From positions 310,001 to 374,000 of the forward strand of contig NZ_LT963352.1 of the NCBI RefSeq assembly GCF_900236475.1: a stretch of DNA of 64,000 nt. Direction: 5' to 3'. The notes below the pieces were generated by a model. It ran no database searches. It was not told the DNA's origin and saw only the letters and a list, made by a program, of their open reading frames with translations. Of the stretch, positions 26,568 through 35,042 are shown piece after piece. Position 1 is the stretch's first letter. Each line of letters starts with the position of its first letter. The position numbers and the translations under genes are program-made. The stretch is from Streptomyces chartreusis NRRL 3882. GTDB lineage: Bacteria; Actinomycetota; Actinomycetes; Streptomycetales; Streptomycetaceae.

Positions 26568-27752
26568 GTGGAGCGCACGCTCGACGACGTACACCAGGCC
26601 GTTCGTGAGGAGGTGGCGGCGCGGGCCGACGCGTTGTGGGGCGTGGCCTCGCTGCTGCACGCCGAGCCCGAGTACGCCTTCGCCGAGCACCGGGCGGCTG
26701 CCCTGCTGACGGGTGAGCTGGAGCGGGCCGGTTTCGCTGTGGAGCGCGAGGTGGCGGGGATGCCGACGGCGTTCACCGCGCGCTCGGGCCGGGGCCGGCC
26801 CGCCGTGGCACTGCTGCTGGAGTACGACGCCCTGCCCGGCCTCGGCCACGCGTGCGGCCACAACCTCATCGCGGCGGCCGGCCTGGGAGCCGCGCTGGCG
26901 GTGAGCGCCGTGCCGGATGCGGCCGCGGGGACGGTGCTGGCGGTGGGCACCCCCGCCGAGGAGGGCGGGGGCGGCAAGGCCCTCGAGGTGGAGGCCGGGG
27001 TGTTCGACGGCGTCGACGCGGCGCTGATGTTCCATCCGGGCGTCCACAGCTGGGTGCGGGCGCCGCTGACCGCGCAGGTGCAGTACCGGGTGGCCTTCCA
27101 CGGCCGGGCCGCGCACCCCACGGGGAATCCGACGGAGGGCATCGACGCGCTCGCGGCGCTGGTGGAACTGTTCAACGTGCTGGCCGTGCTGGGACGGCGA
27201 CTGCCGGAGGGCTCCCACGTGCAGGGCATCGTCACCCAGGGCGGCATCGCCACGAACATCGTCCCGGAGTACGCCGAGGGCCTGTTCGGTCTGCGCGCGG
27301 CCACGACGCCGGCGCTGGAGGACCTCACCGACCGGCTGCGCGAGTGCGCCGACGGCGTGGCGCGGGCCACGGGCACGACCGCCGAGGTGGAGCGGGCCAC
27401 CGTGCGCTACGAGCACTTCCGGGACAGCGAGACGCTCTCCGAACGGTTCGCCGCGCATCTGTCCCGGGCCGGGATCTGGCTGTCACCGCCGGCGCCCGGC
27501 GTGTACCTGGGGTCGTCCGACATCGGGAACGTCAGTACGCGGGTGCCCGCCATCCACCCGTTCGTCGCGATCATGGACGAGGACGGCTCCGACCACACCA
27601 CGGAGTTCGCCGAGGCCGCCGCCTCTCCCCGGGCCCGCGAGGTGCTGCTCGCCGCCACGGAGGCCCTCGCGTGCACCGCCGTGGACGTCCTGCTGTCGAA
27701 GGAGCTGCGCGCGGAGGCCTGGGCGCGCCACCGGGCGGCGCGAACCGCGTGA
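26568..27752 (+). CDS. M20-family amidohydrolase/peptidase
   Basis: This 394-residue cytoplasmic zinc enzyme belongs to the M20D amidohydrolase group (hippurate/indole-acetyl-amino acid hydrolases, p-aminobenzoyl-glutamate hydrolase). The metal ligands appear in LLEYDALPGLGHACGHN (about residues 85-101) and TPAEEGGGGK (about 130), with a further His in MFHPGVHSW. The lid dimerisation domain, starting with VAFHGRAAHPTGNPTEG, lies in the middle. I choose GTG 26568 because GGGGAGG precedes it at good spacing; a GTG 16 codons earlier has none. It should cleave an N-acyl amino acid or related amide. A DoxX gene follows after 63 bp, perhaps in one transcript. Confidence 0.85.
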   Translation: MERTLDDVHQAVREEVAARADALWGVASLLHAEPEYAFAEHRAAALLTGELERAGFAVEREVAGMPTAFTARSGRGRPAVALLLEYDALPGLGHACGHNLIAAAGLGAALAVSAVPDAAAGTVLAVGTPAEEGGGGKALEVEAGVFDGVDAALMFHPGVHSWVRAPLTAQVQYRVAFHGRAAHPTGNPTEGIDALAALVELFNVLAVLGRRLPEGSHVQGIVTQGGIATNIVPEYAEGLFGLRAATTPALEDLTDRLRECADGVARATGTTAEVERATVRYEHFRDSETLSERFAAHLSRAGIWLSPPAPGVYLGSSDIGNVSTRVPAIHPFVAIMDEDGSDHTTEFAEAAASPRAREVLLAATEALACTAVDVLLSKELRAEAWARHRAARTA

Positions 27753-27815
27753 GTGCTTCAGCCCCAGGTGGGGAACCCGGCGAGCGCTGTACCCACCGAC
27801 ACCCTGGAGAGGGCC

Positions 27816-28349
27816 ATGAGTCTGTTGCGTGTGCTCGGCCGTCCCATGCTGGCCTCGATGTTCCTCACGGGCGGCCTGAACTCCGTCCGCGACCCGGAGG
27901 CGGTCGCCCCGGCCGCCGAGCCGGTCGTACAACCGGTCACCGAACGCGTCTCGGCCCTGCCGGACCGCACCGAGCAGGTCGTACGGCTGAGCGGCGCCGT
28001 GCAGGTCGTGGCCGGGCTGATGCTGGCCACCGGGCGCATGCCGCGTCCGGCCGCGCTGGCCATCGCGGCCACGCTGGTGCCGACGACGCTGGCGGGGCAC
28101 CGCTTCTGGGAGGCAGAGGATCCTTCGGAGCGGGCCCAGCAGCGGATCCACTTCTTCAAGAACATGTCCATGCTGGGCGGGCTGCTGATCGCCGCGGACG
28201 ACACCGGCGCCCGCCCCTCGGTGCTGTGGCGCGGCAGCCACGCCGCCCGTGACCTGCGGCGGGACGCGAGTCTGGTGCGGCGCTCCGTCCGTGGCACCGC
28301 GGGCCCGGCCGCGGCGGCCGGGCGTATCCGGGCCAAGCTCCCGGCCTGA
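27816..28349 (+). CDS. DoxX-family membrane protein
   Basis: The 177-residue protein has four hydrophobic segments in the DoxX pattern: GRPMLASMFLTGGLNSV at the N-terminus, VVRLSGAVQVVAGLMLATGRMPRPAALAIAA in the middle and HFFKNMSMLGGLLIAADD near residue 125. A long Arg/Ala-rich tail follows. DoxX proteins are small integral membrane proteins; in mycobacteria a member joins a superoxide-detoxifying membrane complex, but function elsewhere is uncertain. ATG at 27816 follows GGAGAGGG. Confidence 0.82.
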   Translation: MSLLRVLGRPMLASMFLTGGLNSVRDPEAVAPAAEPVVQPVTERVSALPDRTEQVVRLSGAVQVVAGLMLATGRMPRPAALAIAATLVPTTLAGHRFWEAEDPSERAQQRIHFFKNMSMLGGLLIAADDTGARPSVLWRGSHAARDLRRDASLVRRSVRGTAGPAAAAGRIRAKLPA

Positions 28350-28426
28350 CGCATCGGCGGGGGGCCGATCGGACCGCGCGTTAACCCCCTGGGGCCCGGG
28401 GGACCCGGGGGCTGGAGGTGAAGGAC

Positions 28427-28990
28427 ATGGGACACGGAGGAAACGTCATCGACGAGCTGGTGACCGATCACCGCGAAGTCGAGGAGATGTTCGGCAAGAT
28501 CGAGGGACTGCCGTCCGGTCACGCGGACCGCAAGAGGTACGCGGACCAGGTCACGATCGAGCTGGTACGGCACTCGGTGGCCGAGGAGGCCTACCTCTAC
28601 CCGGCCGTACGCGAGCACGTGGCCAACGGGGACAACCTCGCCGACCGGGAGCTCGAGGACCACGCCACGGCCGAGCGGATCATGAAGGACCTGGAGGGCT
28701 GCGACCCGGGCGACGCCGACTTCGACCGGCTGATGGGCATGCTGATGAGCGAGATCCGCTCGCACATCGCCGACGAGGAGGGCAACCTCTTCCCGGCGCT
28801 GCGACAGGCCTGTCCGATGGACACGCTGAACGAGCTGGGCGAGAAGGTCCGGAAGGCGAAGAAGACCGCCCCGACCCGGCCCCACCCGGCCGCCCCCGAC
28901 AAGCCCCCGGCGAACAAGCTCCTGGCTCCGGGCACCGGGATGGTCGACCGGCTGCGCGACGCGCTGACCGGTCGCGGCAAGTCCGAGTAG
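28427..28990 (+). CDS. Hemerythrin-domain protein
   Basis: This 187-residue cytoplasmic protein carries a HHE/hemerythrin four-helix domain in residues 5-125. Likely di-iron ligands are visible as TDHREVEEMF, VRHSVAEEAYLYP, ELEDHATAERI and RSHIADEEGNLFP. Such proteins bind or sense oxygen, NO or iron; actinobacterial copies are often tied to redox stress. The tail (about 130-187) is Lys/Pro-rich. ATG 28427 is preferred because GGAGGT stands seven bases upstream; a GTG three codons earlier overlaps this site. A strong terminator follows. Confidence 0.87.
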   Translation: MGHGGNVIDELVTDHREVEEMFGKIEGLPSGHADRKRYADQVTIELVRHSVAEEAYLYPAVREHVANGDNLADRELEDHATAERIMKDLEGCDPGDADFDRLMGMLMSEIRSHIADEEGNLFPALRQACPMDTLNELGEKVRKAKKTAPTRPHPAAPDKPPANKLLAPGTGMVDRLRDALTGRGKSE

Positions 28991-29020
28991 AGCGGCCACC
29001 GCCGCACACCACAGAACAGA

Positions 29021-29055
29021 GAGAAGGGCCCGTCGCTCGGCGACGGGCCCTTCTC
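29021..29055 (+). terminator. Strong intrinsic terminator after the hemerythrin gene
   Basis: Arms 29021-29036 and 29040-29055 form a perfect 16-bp stem with a 3-nt loop, 31 bp after the stop codon. Confidence 0.85.
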
Positions 29056-29103
29056 GCTGTCCGCTGTGGCCGCCGTCACGTGATGCGGCCGGGGCGAGGC
29101 TCA

Positions 29104-29165
29104 TGATCGACAACTGTGATCAACCACACTCGCGGCCTCAAATGCCCGTGAGCCGGGTGTGGTTG
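29104..29165. promoter_or_regulatory. Two adjoining inverted repeats upstream of the MFS gene
   Basis: TGATC (29104-29108) pairs with GATCA (29118-29122) across 9 nt, and directly adjoining, CAACCACAC (29121-29129) pairs perfectly with GTGTGGTTG (29157-29165) across 27 nt. Together they could be regulator-binding sites for the MFS exporter gene starting at 29341. Nothing else is recognisable in the 285-bp gap between the terminator and that gene. Confidence 0.4.
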
Positions 29166-29340
29166 GCAGGTGTGCGGGCGGCCGACGAGGTGCGTACGGA
29201 ACCGACTCGGGGGTTTGCTCTGCCACGATGGTCGGCGCCGTATCCGGCGAGGGGAACCACCGCGCAGCGCAGCCGGTGTTCCTCGTTCTCCTCGTCCCCC
29301 TCCGCGTGAGTCCTCCGACTCGTCTTGCGAGTACCGATCT

Positions 29341-30657
29341 GTGTCTTCCTCACCCTCTCCTGCCCAGCCCGCCTCGCGCTCGCCCTGGCGGTCGCTGCGG
29401 TACCGCAGCATGCGCTGGTGGTCCGTCGCGAACTTCGTGTCGAACGCCGGTACGTGGATGCAGCTCACGGTGCAGAACCTGCTGGTCCTCCAGATCACCG
29501 GGTCGGCCGCCGCGACGGGGCTGTCCATGTCCGTGCAGGCCGCCCCGGCCCTGCTGATGAGCGTCCTCGGCGGCGCGGCCGTCGACCGGTGGCCCCGCAA
29601 GCTGACGGCGGCCGTGAGCCAGGCGCTGCTCGGCGCGATCGCCTTCACGACGGCCGTGCTCGTGGCGCTGGACCGGCTCGACATGACCTCCCTGATGGTG
29701 CTGGCCGCCGTCACGGGTGTCGTGGCGACCGTCGACAACCCGGCGTGCGCGCTGCTGGGCAACGATCTCGTCCCGGCGGAGGACGTGCCCTCGGCCATCG
29801 GGGTCGGGGCGCTGGTGCACCAGGCGGGCAGGCTCGTGGGAGCGGCCATGGCCGGTGTGGCGGTGGGATTCCTCGGCACGTCCGCGGCGTACTTCGCGAA
29901 CGGCGTGTCGTTCCTGTTCGTGGCCTCGGTCATTCCCTTCCTGCGGCCTGCCGCCGGAGCGGTGCGGGAGGCCGCCGCGGGCCCGGGCCCGAAGGACACC
30001 GGCTCCGACATGTCCGTGCGCGAGGGGCTGGCCTTCTTCGCGCGCCGGCCGCGTCTGATGGCGCTCGCCGGGGTGACCGGGATCAGCGCGGTGTTCGGCC
30101 GCAACTACGGGCTCACCCTGGCGGTGCTCGTCACCGGGCCGCTCGCCGGTGGTGCCGGTTCGTTCGGCACGGTCTCGACCGTGCTCGCCGTCGGCGGCAT
30201 CCTCGGTGCGGTCCTCGGCGCCCGGCTGCGTCGGCCGTCGGTGCGGCTGGTGGGGGCGCTGGCGGCGGCCGGGGCGCTGCTCCAGGTGGTGGCGGGGCTG
30301 TCGCCGTCGGTCGCGGTGCTGATCGTGCTCGTGCTGCCGATGGCCGTGGTGGAGTCCGTCTCCGACACCGCGGGCACGGCCGTACTGCAGACCGACCCGC
30401 CCGCCCATCTGCGGGGTCGTGTGCTGGGCGTGTGGGGCAGCATCGGCACGGTGTGGAGCCTGGGCGGCCCGCCCGCGCTCGGCCTCCTCATGGAACTGGC
30501 CGGCGCCCGTGGTGCCCTCGTCACCGGCGGACTGCTCATCGCCGGCGCGATCGGCGCGGGCCACCTGCTGCGCCGGCGCCGCACCGCGACGCCGGTGGTG
30601 GTCCGCACGGAGGAGGGCGACGTTCAGGGGCGGTCGGCACTGAGCACGGCGGCCTGA
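29341..30657 (+). CDS. MFS transporter (MFS_3/EntS-like)
   Basis: The 438-residue protein has about twelve membrane helices and the segments typical of the MFS_3 (enterobactin-exporter-like) group: SVANFVSNAGTWMQLTVQNLL at the start, VLGGAAVDRWPRKLT as the conserved loop 2-3 motif, and NPACALLGNDLVP in helix 5. The middle loop (around residues 215-235) is charged. It is predicted to export a small molecule with proton antiport. The start is uncertain: GTG 29341 lies just before the conserved part but has no good ribosome site. Two adjoining inverted repeats upstream could bind a regulator. It ends 6 bp from the convergent hldE stop. Confidence 0.85.
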   Translation: MSSSPSPAQPASRSPWRSLRYRSMRWWSVANFVSNAGTWMQLTVQNLLVLQITGSAAATGLSMSVQAAPALLMSVLGGAAVDRWPRKLTAAVSQALLGAIAFTTAVLVALDRLDMTSLMVLAAVTGVVATVDNPACALLGNDLVPAEDVPSAIGVGALVHQAGRLVGAAMAGVAVGFLGTSAAYFANGVSFLFVASVIPFLRPAAGAVREAAAGPGPKDTGSDMSVREGLAFFARRPRLMALAGVTGISAVFGRNYGLTLAVLVTGPLAGGAGSFGTVSTVLAVGGILGAVLGARLRRPSVRLVGALAAAGALLQVVAGLSPSVAVLIVLVLPMAVVESVSDTAGTAVLQTDPPAHLRGRVLGVWGSIGTVWSLGGPPALGLLMELAGARGALVTGGLLIAGAIGAGHLLRRRRTATPVVVRTEEGDVQGRSALSTAA

Positions 30658-30663
30658 GCGGCC

Positions 30664-32070
30664 TCAGGACCCCGACGGCCGCAGGGCCGTCGTCGCCGCC
30701 TTCGCCGCCCGGCGGGTCAGCAGGGTCGTGGAACGGCCGTCGAGGTACGGCAGGACCACGGCCTGGCCGCCCCAGGCGCGCAGGGTCGCCGCCTCGGGCA
30801 GGTCCTGGACTGAGTAGTCGCCGCCCTTGACCCAGACGTCCGGCCGCAGCCGGGCCAGTACCGCCTCGGGGGTGTCCTCCTCGAACACCACGACGGCGTC
30901 GACACTGCCGAGCGCGGCGAGGACGCGGGCGCGGTCCGCCGCCGGGTTGAGCGGGCGGCCCGGGCCCTTGCGGCGGGTGACGGACGCGTCGGAGTTCAGG
31001 CACACGATGAGGCAGTCCCCGATCCGCCGCGCGCTCTCCAGCAGGCCGACGTGACCGGCGTGCACCAGGTCGAAGCAGCCGCCGGTGGCGACCACGGTGC
31101 CACCGCGGGCCCGGACGCTCTCCGCGAGGGTGAACGCGTCGGTCGCGGCGTCGTCCTCCGGGCCGGGCGGCGGCTCGGTCCGCCACAGGTCGGGGTTGCC
31201 CGCGCCGCCGGCCGCGACGAACGCGGCGGCCTCGGCGACCGCCCGTTGCAGGGCCTCCTCGGGCAGCAGGCCGTCGGCGAGGGCCGCCGCCGTGGTCGCC
31301 GCGAAGCAGTCGCCCGCGCCGCACGGGTCCCCGGCTGCCCGGTAGGGCACGGGGACGAGCATCGGCGTACCGGCCCCGGGCCGGGCCAGCAGCACCCCCC
31401 GGTCACCAAGGGTGACGGCGACTCCCGCGGCGCCCCAGCGCTCCGCGAGCCGTGTCCCGCGTTCGGCGTACGCGCCCAGGGACGTCCCTCCGGAGCCGGG
31501 GTGGAGAGCTTGCGCCTCCGCCGCGTTCGGCGTGACGAGCCGGGCTCCGGGCACGGGCGGGTCGCCCTTGGGGTGCGGGTCCCACACCAGGGGTGTGCGG
31601 CGGGCGGCTGCCTCGAGGTGCGGCCGCAGGGCGCCCGCGGTGTGGCGCCCGTAGTCGGCGACCAGGATCGCGCGGGCGTTCGCCAGGGCCTCCCGGACCG
31701 CGTCGTCGGGTTCGCCGGGCGTGCCGCCGCCCCGGTCGATGCGTACGACGGGCCGGCCGCCCGCGAGCACGCGGGTCTTGACCGGCAGGGTGCCCTTGAG
31801 CGGGAGCTCCAGCAGCCGGACCCGGCCGCGCAGGTCACGCCGTACGGCCTCGCTGGCGTCGTCGTCGCCGAGGGCGGTCACCAGGACCACGTCCCGGCCG
31901 CCGCGGGCGGCGAGGGCGGCGGCCAGTCCGGCTCCTCCCGGGTGCCGCCGGTCGCCGGTGACGTCGACGACGGGGGCGGGGGCGTCCGGGGAGAGCCGGG
32001 TGGAGACGCCTTCGATGTCCTCGTCGAGGAGGACGTCCCCGACGACCGCGAGCGGTTCCGGTCCGGTCAT
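30664..32070 (-). CDS. hldE: Bifunctional heptose-7-phosphate kinase / heptose-1-phosphate adenylyltransferase
   Basis: The 468-residue protein fuses two domains as in HldE (RfaE). Residues 1-310 form a PfkB-type sugar kinase starting VVGDVLLDEDIEG, with the catalytic GDPCGAGDCFAA loop near residue 247. Residues 330-468 form a cytidylyltransferase-like domain with the nucleotide-binding GGCFDLVHAGHVGLL (HxGH). The pair would phosphorylate D-glycero-D-manno-heptose 7-phosphate at C1 and, after GmhB removes the 7-phosphate, attach AMP to give ADP-heptose. Its ATG overlaps the gmhA stop by 4 nt. The presence of gmhA, gmhB and a GT9 enzyme in the same cluster makes the assignment solid. Confidence 0.92.
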   Translation of the reverse strand: MTGPEPLAVVGDVLLDEDIEGVSTRLSPDAPAPVVDVTGDRRHPGGAGLAAALAARGGRDVVLVTALGDDDASEAVRRDLRGRVRLLELPLKGTLPVKTRVLAGGRPVVRIDRGGGTPGEPDDAVREALANARAILVADYGRHTAGALRPHLEAAARRTPLVWDPHPKGDPPVPGARLVTPNAAEAQALHPGSGGTSLGAYAERGTRLAERWGAAGVAVTLGDRGVLLARPGAGTPMLVPVPYRAAGDPCGAGDCFAATTAAALADGLLPEEALQRAVAEAAAFVAAGGAGNPDLWRTEPPPGPEDDAATDAFTLAESVRARGGTVVATGGCFDLVHAGHVGLLESARRIGDCLIVCLNSDASVTRRKGPGRPLNPAADRARVLAALGSVDAVVVFEEDTPEAVLARLRPDVWVKGGDYSVQDLPEAATLRAWGGQAVVLPYLDGRSTTLLTRRAAKAATTALRPSGS

Positions 32071-32702
32071 GACGTGCTCCCGTGGGTGAGGACCGTGCGC
32101 CGTGCGAGCGGTGAGGACACGGCCGTGTCGAAGCACTCGCAGAGCAGGTGGACGGCGACGAGGTGGGTCTCCTGGACGGTCGCGGTGCTGCCGGCGTCGA
32201 CGCACAGGGCTTCGTGGGCGGCTTCCGCGAGCGGGTTCGGGCCGCGCCCGGTGAGCGCCCACACGTGCAGTCCGGCCTGCCGGGCGGTCACGGCGGCGGC
32301 GACGAGGTTGGCGCTGCGGCCTGAGGTGGACAGCAGCATCAAGATGTCGCCGGGGCGGCCGTGGGCGGTGACCTGGCGGGCGTAGACGTGGTCGAAGCCG
32401 TAGTCGTTGCCGATGGCGGTCACGCTGGACGTCTCGGCGTGCAGCGCGAGCGCGGAGTAGGCGCGGCGTTCCTGACGGTAGCGGCCGACCAGTTCGGCGG
32501 TGAGGTGCTGGGCCTGGGCGGCGCTGCCGCCGTTGCCCGCGGCGAGGAGCCGGCCGCCGCCGGTCAGGACGTCGGCGAGCCGGCCGCCCCAGTCCGCGAT
32601 CCGTTCGAGGCCGTGCCGGCGGAACCGGCCGAGTGCCTCTTCCAGTGACCGGCAGTGCAGGCGGGCGGCATCGAGCGCGGGGTGTGCAGGGTGTTCGCTC
32701 AT
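32067..32702 (-). CDS. gmhA: Sedoheptulose-7-phosphate isomerase (GmhA, SIS domain)
   Basis: This 211-residue SIS-domain protein has the GmhA hallmarks LLAAGNGGSAAQAQHLTAEL and VGRYRQERRAYSALAL near residues 50-85, and LMLLSTSGRSANLVAA further on. It should convert sedoheptulose 7-phosphate to D-glycero-D-manno-heptose 7-phosphate, the first step of ADP-heptose synthesis, in the cytoplasm. Its size is that of the E. coli enzyme. A 100-bp gap separates it from the upstream glycosyltransferase, the largest gap within the cluster apart from the one near its start; its end is coupled to hldE by ATGA. Confidence 0.92.
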   Translation of the reverse strand: MSEHPAHPALDAARLHCRSLEEALGRFRRHGLERIADWGGRLADVLTGGGRLLAAGNGGSAAQAQHLTAELVGRYRQERRAYSALALHAETSSVTAIGNDYGFDHVYARQVTAHGRPGDILMLLSTSGRSANLVAAAVTARQAGLHVWALTGRGPNPLAEAAHEALCVDAGSTATVQETHLVAVHLLCECFDTAVSSPLARRTVLTHGSTS

Positions 32703-32802
32703 GCTGTTCGGGCGTGCCGCCGCCCGGTGGACGGTGGCGGACCCGCACCTCCTTCGGTCTTCGGGGTACCGGCGGTTGTCGGCGGGCCGGGGACGGATCG
32801 GT

Positions 32803-34080
32803 TCAGCCGGCGCCCGTCGCGGCGGGCTCGGCGTCGAGCACCTCGCAGTAGGCGGCCTCGGTGGCCGCGGCGACCCGGCCCCAGCCGTAGCGGCTCAGGA
32901 CCCGGCGGCGGCCGGCCGCCCCGCACGCCTCGCGGGCCGCCGGGTCGGCGAGCAGGACGGCGACGGCGCCGGCCAGGGCCTCCGGGTCGCGGGGTGGCAC
33001 CAGCCGCCCGGTGCCCGGGTCGGCGACGGTGTCGAGCTGCCCGCCGACCGCGCTGGCCACGACGGGCACGCCGCACGCCATGGCTTCCAGCGGGACGATG
33101 CCGAAGGGCTCGTAGTCGGCGGGGCACACCACGACGTCTGCGGAACGCAGCAGCGGCGGCACGTCCTCGCTGGGCACGGCGCCGGTGAAGCGGACCCGGT
33201 CGGCGACGCCGGCGTCCCGGGCGATGCCGCGCAGCCGACGCACCTCCGGGTCGTCGTCGAGCCGGTCCGCGGGCGGCCCGCCGACGACGACGAGTTCGGT
33301 GCCGGGCAGCCGGGCCAGCGCGGCGACGGCCACCGCGGCTCCCTTGCGCGGCACCAGCCGGCCCAGCTGGAGCAGCCGGTGCGGGTACGGGCCGCGCGGC
33401 GCGGCCGGGCCCTTGGGGGTGAACCGGTCGGGGTCGACGCCGCACGGCACGATGCCGATCTTGTGCCGGGGGATGCCCATGCGGGTCAGTTCGGCTGCCT
33501 CGTCCCGGCAGGTGGCGACGATGCGGTCGCAGCCCAGCCCGATCTCGATCTCGCCGGGGATCCGCTCGGGCGGGCTGGTGTCGGCATGGCGCTGGTGCCG
33601 TCGCTTCACGGTGCCGAGGGCGTGGTACGTGTGCAGCAGGGGCAGCCCGTGGGCACGGGCCGCGCGCAGTGCGGCCAGGCCCGACATCCAGTAGTGCGAG
33701 TGCACGAGGTCGGGGGCCCGGGTGCGCCAGCCGCGTGCCAGGTAGCGGCCGAACTCGCCCATGTACGGCAGCAGCTCGTCCTTGGGAAGCGGCTCGGCCG
33801 GTCCGGCGGGGACGTGGTGCACCTCGACGCCTTCGCGCAGCTCCACCCGGCCGGGCAGGTCGGGTGCGTCACGGCGGGTGTAGACGGTGACGCGGTGGCC
33901 ACGGTCGGCGAGGGCGCCGGCGAGGCAGGCGACGTGGACGTTCTGCCCGCCGGCGTCGACCCCGCCGAGCGCGGCGAGCGGACTGGCGTGCTCCGAGACG
34001 AGCGCGATCGCGAGGACGCCCGGGTCGAGGGGGTCGCCGCCGAGCGGTCCGGTGGGGAAGGGGCTGAGGGACGGGGTCAT
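32803..34080 (-). CDS. GT4-family glycosyltransferase
   Basis: The 425-residue cytoplasmic enzyme has a two-Rossmann GT-B fold. The N-terminal loop GGVDAGGQNVHVACLAGAL is close to that of sucrose-phosphate-synthase-like GT4 enzymes, and the C-terminal half has RLVPRKGAAVAVAAL and the nucleotide-sugar binding EPFGIVPLEAMACGVPVVAS (EX7E). It should transfer a sugar from an NDP-donor with retention of configuration, in the glycan pathway encoded around it. The ATGA start overlaps the upstream glycosyltransferase stop. Donor and acceptor are unknown. Confidence 0.9.
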   Translation of the reverse strand: MTPSLSPFPTGPLGGDPLDPGVLAIALVSEHASPLAALGGVDAGGQNVHVACLAGALADRGHRVTVYTRRDAPDLPGRVELREGVEVHHVPAGPAEPLPKDELLPYMGEFGRYLARGWRTRAPDLVHSHYWMSGLAALRAARAHGLPLLHTYHALGTVKRRHQRHADTSPPERIPGEIEIGLGCDRIVATCRDEAAELTRMGIPRHKIGIVPCGVDPDRFTPKGPAAPRGPYPHRLLQLGRLVPRKGAAVAVAALARLPGTELVVVGGPPADRLDDDPEVRRLRGIARDAGVADRVRFTGAVPSEDVPPLLRSADVVVCPADYEPFGIVPLEAMACGVPVVASAVGGQLDTVADPGTGRLVPPRDPEALAGAVAVLLADPAAREACGAAGRRRVLSRYGWGRVAAATEAAYCEVLDAEPAATGAG

Positions 34081-35042
34081 GAGCACACCTCCGTGATCAG
34101 GCGCTCCCAGTCGGCGAGGAAGCGCTTGAGCCCGTAGCGTTCGAGGGCCGCCTGCCGGGCCCTGGCCCCGTCCGCGGCCGCGGCCTCGGGTTCGTGGAGG
34201 TAGCGGCGGGCGGCGCGGGCCAGGACGTCGGGGCGGGTGGAGAGGGTGCCCGCGCCGGGCGGGACGGCCTCGACGGCCCCGGTGGTGGCGAGGGCCAGGA
34301 CGGGCAGGCCGAGGTGCATCGCCTCCAGCAGGGACAGCCCGAGGGAGGTCCAGCGCACCGGGTGCAGGTACATGCGGCGTTCGGCCATCGCCGTGTGCAG
34401 CTCGCTCTGCGGCAGGTCGGCGGTGCGGCACCGGTCGGGTGGCAGGGCGAGGTGGCCGGCCAGGCCCTCGGTGCCCATGCCGAACACGTCGAGCGGTACC
34501 GCCTCGGTCAGGGCGGGCAGCAGGTCCGTGCCGGTGTACCGGGCGCGTCGCACGGGTTCGTTGACGACGACGGCGGCGCGGGCGAGCCGGCCGGTGTAGC
34601 GGTGGCCGGGGTCGACGATGCCGTGTTCGACGACCTCGGTGCGGGTGCTGCCGCAGTCCCAGAACAGCCGGTTGAAGTGCGTGACGTGCACGATGGTCAG
34701 ATCGGCGCGGTCGGCGCACGGATGCCGGGTGTCCGGTACGCCGCCGTCGGGCGCGTTGTGCTCCAGGTACAGCGCGGGCACGTCCCGGCCGGGGCGGCGT
34801 CCGCCGAGCCAGCGTTCGGCCAGTTCGAGTTCGTGCGGCCGTTGCAGGAGGACCAGGTCGACGGGCGTGTCGCGGAGTTCCCCGGGGGTGACCTCGCGGA
34901 CCGAGGCGGGCCAGGAGAAGGTGCGGGCCCGTCCCAGGCCGTCCGGGTCGCGGCCCGGGGTGACGGGGACGAGGCAGGTGTGCGGGCCCTGGACGAACGC
35001 GGTCGTCCAGGAGCCGTGCACGTGCCACAGCAGGATGTTCAT
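34077..35042 (-). CDS. GT-B glycosyltransferase (group 1 type)
   Basis: This 321-residue protein begins MNILLWHVHGSWTTAFVQG and has a C-terminal half with the GT4-like segment TSLGLSLLEAMHLGLPVLAL and a long terminal helix region ending LKRFLADWERLITEV. It is shorter than typical GT4 enzymes. The middle contains HVTHFNRLFWDCGSTRTEVVEHG (split: HVTHFNRLFWDCG, STRTEVVEHG), like many uncharacterised Streptomyces transferases. It is coupled at both ends by 4-nt overlaps to the GT9 and GT4 genes, so it probably adds one sugar in the same glycan. Confidence 0.85.
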   Translation of the reverse strand: MNILLWHVHGSWTTAFVQGPHTCLVPVTPGRDPDGLGRARTFSWPASVREVTPGELRDTPVDLVLLQRPHELELAERWLGGRRPGRDVPALYLEHNAPDGGVPDTRHPCADRADLTIVHVTHFNRLFWDCGSTRTEVVEHGIVDPGHRYTGRLARAAVVVNEPVRRARYTGTDLLPALTEAVPLDVFGMGTEGLAGHLALPPDRCRTADLPQSELHTAMAERRMYLHPVRWTSLGLSLLEAMHLGLPVLALATTGAVEAVPPGAGTLSTRPDVLARAARRYLHEPEAAAADGARARQAALERYGLKRFLADWERLITEVCS

